DNA of 61,471 bases from Guyanagaster necrorhizus (taxonomy: Eukaryota; Basidiomycota; Agaricomycetes; Agaricales; Physalacriaceae), in NCBI RefSeq assembly GCF_019112545.1, contig NW_025064909.1, positions 136,843-198,313 on the forward strand, in the 5' to 3' direction. Of this stretch, positions 56,071 to 61,471 are shown piece after piece (positions within the stretch are counted from its first letter, which is position 1; every line of letters starts with the position of its first letter). A program made the translations under genes and the position numbers. Below the pieces are notes generated by a model, which saw nothing but the letters and a program-made list of their open reading frames with translations, was not told the origin of the DNA and did not search any database.

Positions 56071-58192
56071 CTACATTGTTTTGACCAAATCAACGACCTC
56101 CGGAGATCGAGGGGAAATGGAGCACTGGAACGGGGCAGGACGACTGTTGTCACGGAGACTGATTAGGACGCAGACCAGAATGCAGAAGAAGCATTTCGTA
56201 CCTGATAGTGCCATCCAGCGGTTCTAATACCGGTTCCTGAGCGAAATTGTCCGCCTTGGATATGTCAAAGACACTCAGGACCATGGCACAGATGATGAAA
56301 ATGATCTCGTCCGCTAGGTATTGACCTGTTTAGAATGAATCGAATTCAAAAAATTAAAAAGTTTACTGGGATATCGTACCAGGGCATTTCCTAGCGCGGA
56401 AAATCGGTCAGCCAGAGCGCTCGCACACACGAGAAGGGAGGGAATCAGCTGACCGTCTGCCGAAGCCGAATATAAAACTTCTGGGATCCCTTTCCGGTGC
56501 GTGTCCCGACCCAGGTAAGAAGCGAGAAGGGTTAAACACGTCTGGATCTTTATAGACGGTGGGATCATGAGCCATATTCCTGAGACGAAAGTTATCCCCC
56601 TACTACTACCATCAGTTCACAAAGTAAAAATGCGACGTACCTTAAATTAGCAAGTATCACCGAGTCCTTTGGGATGAGATAGTCGTTATAGATATCATCT
56701 CGTAATGTACTGTGAGGAACACCTACGAGAACAAATTAAAAGTTGAAAGGAAGCTAAACCGAAGGACTTGGCGCACTCAAGGGAACGGCGGGATGGAATC
56801 GCATGACTTCCTTACATAGTGCGTTGACATACGGCAGCTTGTCCCGATCTTCGCAAGTTGGAAGGCGCCGGCCTTGTAACACGTCATCGATCTCCGCATG
56901 AGCAGCCTTCTGCGCGCCAGGAAAGAGCACCATAGTGATCAAAAACACATGGATAGTGGCTATGGTCTGTGGAGCGTATTGAGAAAGTGACCGGGGGGAG
57001 GGGACCTTCAAGGATCCGTACTTACCGTTTCTCCTGCCGCTGGTGGTGGCCGACTTCAGAATTTAGACAGCAAAATCTTAGAAGAATACTACGGCTTACC
57101 TCCGTAAATAGCTGAAGCAGCCCACTTTAGGTCGTGTTCCGATACGGTATTTTGATGTATTAGAGTGGAGACGAAGGACTTATTCTCGATACCCGTAGCC
57201 TATATTCAGGAAGAATCAGACAACGACCAGATGCACCGTATTGTGGACATCTTACCACCTCGCGCTCAGTAAATCTATAAGGTACGTTTACCATGTCGTC
57301 GAGGTCTGTGGCCCATTGCCGCGCCTTTGACTTGAAAGCCATCCCAGGGAGCCATTCAGGGAGGAAGCGCACTGAAAGATGTTAGGCCTTGGAGAACGGA
57401 AGAAAACCGGCCACACACAAAACGGTATTTGGTCCACGAGGAAAGCCCCTGGAACAGTCACTTGCGAAAATTCAGCCATAGTTCTGTCAACTAGCTCTAC
57501 AAGGGCATCTCCATCTTCGCCGACCTCGTATCCGTACGTGATATTCAGAATGAAACTGACGATACGGCTGATATAGTGGGAGTTATGAGCTTTTTTAATC
57601 CGTAGGATGGATAACCTTTCACACTCACCGAGATATATGGTCGGAGAACTTGTCAGGCGTATCTATTAAATTCCTGGCGAGTCGCAGTGCCACCGTTTCC
57701 TGCGCCTTATGAAATCGGCCCACGACGTTGGCGCCAAAAACGCCATGCAAGAGCTTCCGTTGTCGTCGCAAAACGTGTCCGTTCGGCAAGAGGCCCAGAG
57801 TCGACTTCCAGCCCACCATATCCCCTCCCATGGTAAAATGCGGGCGCTCAGAGTAGACAGAACCACGCCTATCCAGAAGATCGACCGCCGTTTCATAGGA
57901 GTTGAGGATGACGAATGTTTGGCCGAGAGCGGTTGCAGAACACACGGCGCCTGAAATCTGTGAGGATGGCTGGTGCAGAAAAGGGGGGATTTCACGGACC
58001 ATACGTCGCGCCCCAGCGAGCAAAGGTCAGCCATGGTTTTCCGGTGGGCATGTCTAGGGCATTACCAATGAAAGGGAGCCCTCGTGGTCCGGGGGGTCGA
58101 CGGCCTTTTGCGACGAATGTCTTGTACGCGAGTCGTGCGAGGATGTAAGCCGCAAGCGTAGTCAAGACGGCGGAGAGTGATATGGGCATCAT
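56071..58192 (-). CDS. Cytochrome P450, OrdA-like, 12 exons (paralogue)
   Basis: 499 residues. Exons from the 5' end: 58000-58192, 57629-57950, 57419-57567, 57256-57371, 57100-57199, 57026-57039, 56777-56966, 56641-56722, 56454-56579, 56380-56390, 56202-56325, 56071-56143. Exon sizes of 149, 116, 14, 190, 82 and 11 nt equal those of the gene at 36452-38579, and every phase agrees. Motifs: anchor ([20 protein letters not shown]), RPPGPRG hinge, I-helix AAGET (294-298, Glu in place of Asp), ExxR E351/R354, heme loop FGFGRRKCPG with Cys433. The heme-exon intron has an ordinary gt donor. I started at the first ATG, 58192 (a second follows at once). A TATA-like tttatac lies upstream at about 58250. 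Monooxygenase, substrate unknown. Confidence 0.88.
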
Positions 58193-59079
58193 GGGAAGGG
58201 ATGCTCGCACGAGTAGGTTGCTGAGTATCGTTGACTTTTACGCGAGCAGTTCTGTATAAACCCGGGTTAGGAACTGAATGGCCGGGTGTAATACGGCATT
58301 TAAGGCTAATCATCAGGCCCAGCGGTCTTTCTGCCATAATCATTTTCATAGATTTCTTGGAGGACTAGCACATTCAGTATAGGTTCCAGGGATACGCCCG
58401 TACGTCAAGGGCAAGCAAGTAGCTCCCGATTCTCCAGCGAGAAGGATATAACGGTCCTGTGCGGGGACATCAATGAACGCCATTGCTTCATTTTGACAAA
58501 ATACGTACCCTATCGTACAAGCAACCTTCGGAATACAACTTCGTTAACAGGAATTCGTTCCCATTTGCTTCCGATCAGATCTGAGGCGCGCCAATGCTGG
58601 CTGTTGGTCTTCTCTGGTCCTGGAATGTCATTTTGAAGCCTAATACTAAGATTAGCCTCAATGTACCGGGGGGGGGAGTTCGGTGATGAAGTTGCGAATA
58701 ACCTTGATAAATGTAGCATCTAACGCGCGCTGCTTTCAAAAAAAAAGTACACTAGGATCAAGACTGAAGCAGAAAAGGAAGGTAGCCGGACCGGGCCGGG
58801 AGTCTGCAGAGCAAAGGCGATCAGTTGGCGCACAGGCCGGTGCCACACACAGATTCTCGACAAGTTACTGCAGCTAGGTGGATGCGTGCAGTCGCACCCA
58901 CACTCGACGTTTCTGGTTTGACTTGGAATTGGACAGACCAGTGGAGTGAATGATATCGCGCCTGTAGACGTACATCTATTCCGTAATGCCCTCTCCTTTC
59001 CAGCGTAAAATATCTGGTATGCGCCATGGTTATCATCTCTCGTAGGTTTTCTTTGTTATCGAGCTTATAAACACGATGT
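58193..59079. other. Intergenic, nothing recognised
   Basis: P450 promoter side, then a non-coding stretch with a G-run (58670-58677) and an A-run (58739-58746). Confidence 0.4.
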
Positions 59080-59890
59080 TGACATTACTCTCGTAGCGAC
59101 GATCCGTATTCCATACTTCCATGTCCCGAACCTGAAGGGAATAAGAATGTCTTTGCTGTTGCCGCCATCCTTGTCGACTACAGTGATGGTACTACCCAGA
59201 CTGTCGTCATTGACACTACCTGGAAGACCATCAAAACTACACTTCCTAGAGGATGGACTAGCTCCAGCTTTGAAAATTCGGCTTGGATTGCCGCAGCTTA
59301 TGAAATGCTTACAGCAAGCACACCTTGAGGGAGCCCTTCGCTTCCTCTTGCAATGAATATGGTGGGGGTCAGCCGGATCCGGACGAACAAGACTTCGGCC
59401 GCTGGGGTAGACCCTCTTGGACATAGGCCATTTCACGAGACTATCGCTCGACCTATTGAAAACCTGCTGTATGTGGCAAGGTCGTCGTCACCACATGTCT
59501 TCCTTCCTTACTTCATCCCTTATCTATCTGATCACGATTTGCAGCGATGATGCGTACACGTTGTATGTCAATGGTAGCAACTGGCTAACCATACAGGCGT
59601 ATTCCATTGCTATTCTAGATGCGGATGAGAACATCATCTTTGCGGATAGCATGAATACGCAACCCACAGTTGCTTCACTCAGAATGACATATGTCTCCCT
59701 CCCGGCCCCAATATAGCCGGCGTGTTGATCCAGGTGAATGTTCAACCATTAATTGCAGATGATTTGTTAGCATACAGTAATGGAACGTCGGAGATGCATT
59801 ACATGGATGGCTCGTGGAAGATGTTGGTGGCTTTGAAGCCACGGATTTGGATGTCAGTTCACGGATTATGCAAAAGAGTGGGTGGATGGT
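59080..59890 (+). pseudogene. Broken beta-sandwich (galactose-binding-like) protein
   Basis: Plus-strand pieces: NKNVFAVAAILVDYSDGTTQ, TVVIDTTWKTIKTTLPRGW, SSSFENSAWIAAAYE; later SDDAYTLYVNGSNWLTIQAY and, after a frame change, IAGVLIQVNVQP. The order (ligand-type strands, D-W-T, F-D-SAW, YTLYVNG, AGLLA-IQV) resembles tandem galactose-binding-like sandwich domains of mushroom secreted proteins. There is no start, no signal peptide, and several frame breaks, so it is a relic. Confidence 0.55.
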
Positions 59891-60239
59891 GACAGTTCCA
59901 TGAGCATAAGCTCTTTTGTACGATGAGCTTCGTTGGGCTTTGCCCTTGTCGTAGAACTTATTACATCCATGCTTCTCGGGTTGGTCTCTATTCGCGGTTT
60001 CTTAATTTCAGTATGCAGTGGATTGTGGCGAGTCGGCGTGGCAGCTCTTTGTAGAGGAGAACTGTGTATTTTTTTTTGCGAGTAAATAGAAAAACAGATA
60101 TTGAATCAGGTAATGGTGTCAAAGGACATGGTATTGATTGATCCGGTAGTCGTCGGCAGGATTGTGGCTCAAATATTCTGGTCGAAATCATAATTCTTAG
60201 CAAAGGATGACTTGCTGTAACTTGACCAATTTTTCTTAA

Positions 60240-61370
60240 GATGTTCAATTAAAATTGAACTAAGATAAGTTGAGATAAATCAGCTTAAGTATGACTTATG
60301 CATGATAAATACACTGTCTTAAGATATCTTTACTGTTTTAGATACATGAATATCTCAAGTACTTGACTTTAGAAAAAATGATTTCTGTTTCTCATCTTCA
60401 AGATGGTTTTTCTTTTGCTCATCACTCTATATCTGATCATCATATTCATTGAGCTCTTATGGGAAGATAACTGGGTTGCATGGAAGCATTGAGTGACAGC
60501 TTTTCTATGAGAATAAGGGCTCCTGATCCTGATGTATGCTGAAGGGGTAGAAGCAAGGCCAGTGCACTGCAGACCCCCAGAAACCAACAAAAGAGAAATT
60601 AGAAAATGTACAGAAATGTGACAAGATGAATGGGAAGGTGGAGACCTAAATCAAGCTTACACTGAGTGATTCACAGATGATTCACATCACTGGAGCTACT
60701 ACAGCAGCCAATATGTGGAAGCAGCTGAAGTTAGTGAAGGAAGCTAGAGGAAAGTTGGGGATACCCTTATTTCATTGTCATCTCTATCATACTACTGCAG
60801 ATGAATCTACTGATATTATAGAGCATGTAACTGAAATGCAACACATCCAGGAGGAGTTAGAAATGCTAGGGAGTCATGTTTTGGATATGGACCTCTCAGT
60901 CTCTTGATTGGCCATAGCTCAAATTTCTCTTCATGTGCATTACCCAAGTCCAATTCTGATTCTGAAATTTCAGGGTTTTCAGTTATGTCTGAGTTGGTCT
61001 GTCATCATTTCTTCCTTCTTGGTCATCTAGTAGTGTTGCTGGATGAGTTATTCCTACAAGCTTTACTCTCCTGACCAGTCTTCATCATAGGACTATTTAC
61101 CAGAGATCCTTGGTTGAGGTTTGATAGAGAGGGAGTGCATGAAGATAAATTGTCAACAATGCCACCACTCACATTATTTAATCTAGGAATAGAAGATGTT
61201 GATCCCACAGTCAGTTGTAAGGGTTTATTAGTTATTGATTCAGGTAGCAAATTATTAGATTGAACTATGGAATGGTAGTTGTATGGTGATTGATTATGAG
61301 TGTCTACCACTAATTTCTTCTGCAAACCATTCAGTGTGTCCTCCAATGTTAGGCAATGCTTGTGTTAAGC
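60240..61370 (+). mobile_element. CpG-free copia-like retrotransposon relic
   Basis: Between 60184 and 61380 I find no CpG at all. Contains a copia gag-like ORF (next entry). It may begin with the palindromic gttcaattaaaattgaac at about 60243. An open frame on the minus strand at 61023-61346 is polar and low in complexity and could be antisense to the element's polyprotein. Confidence 0.5.
60677..60906 (+). pseudogene. Copia-type gag fragment
   Basis: ITGATTAANMWKQLKLVKEA, RGKLGIPLFHCHLYHTTADE, STDIIEHVTEMQHIQEELEM then LGSHVLD. This matches the UBN2/gag domain of Ty1-copia elements (TA--W--L---). It ends at a stop at 60906; upstream and downstream frames are lost. Confidence 0.65.
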
Positions 61371-61471
61371 CCAAGTGACACGTGATCTTGACAACACGTG
61401 ATAGACGGCTGTCCCTTCGCACTTCGAGGGATCACCCGAATCCACTTGTGATGTTGTCCTGTTTCGGTGTG
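61360..61471. repeat. Possible LTR start at the window edge
   Basis: Composition changes abruptly at about 61360: TGTTAAGCCCAAGTGACACG begins a CpG-containing stretch, with cacgtgat repeated at 61379 and 61396. TGTT is a common LTR start. Cut by the window end, so unproven. Confidence 0.3.

Noticed and set aside
61023..61346. Minus-strand ORF in the copia-like relic as a host gene
   Set aside because: CpG-free, polar low-complexity sequence inside a retroelement; more likely antisense to element coding DNA.

Overview
The window looks like nuclear DNA of a mushroom-forming basidiomycete (Agaricomycetes). Reasons: short 45-60 nt GT-AG introns with CTRAY-type branch sites, TATA/pyrimidine-rich promoters, and families typical of that group (F-box/LRR-like expansions, HAD-like class II terpene cyclases, multi-exon OrdA-like P450s, FunK1-like kinases, DIRS retroelements with a tyrosine recombinase). 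All gene models, splice sites and repeats here were worked out by reading the sequence; no search or alignment program was run.

Layout. 0.5-2.3 kb: intact trypsin-fold protease whose start codon is split by an intron. 3.3-9.8 kb: a graveyard holding two P450 half-genes in opposite orientation, an LRR-like relic, HAD-like terpene cyclase relic 1, an unidentified relic block and a P450 broken by one frameshift. 11.5-13.6 kb: kinase-like gene without the catalytic Asp. 16.1-17.4 kb: LRR-like gene A. 18.2-19.6 kb: terpene cyclase relic 2. 20.8-22.2 kb: F-box gene. 23.0-25.5 kb: two halves of an RTA1-like membrane gene in opposite orientation. 27.0-29.7 kb: convergent LRR-like genes B and C. 29.7-36.4 kb: gene-poor. 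36.4-38.6 kb: intact 12-exon P450. 38.6-45.7 kb: gene-poor tract of degenerate duplications, a long inverted repeat and small tRNA-like elements. 45.7-46.3 kb: three-TM membrane protein. 46.4-52.6 kb: DIRS-like retrotransposon almost devoid of CpG. 52.7-54.5 kb: intact SNG1/DUF3533 membrane gene. 56.1-58.2 kb: second intact 12-exon P450 with the same exon architecture. 59.1-59.9 kb: broken beta-sandwich gene. 60.2-61.4 kb: CpG-free copia-like relic, then a possible LTR.

Together, the two dead HAD-like terpene cyclases, four P450s (two intact, one frameshifted, one pair of halves), the RTA1 relic and the SNG1-like gene suggest the remains of a sesquiterpenoid (drimane-type) oxidation and export locus. 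It appears to have been taken apart by duplication, inversion and C-to-T type decay, leaving two P450s and one membrane gene intact. That reading is inference. The intact genes are the protease, the kinase-like gene, three LRR-like paralogues, the F-box gene, two P450s, the three-TM protein and the SNG1-like gene.
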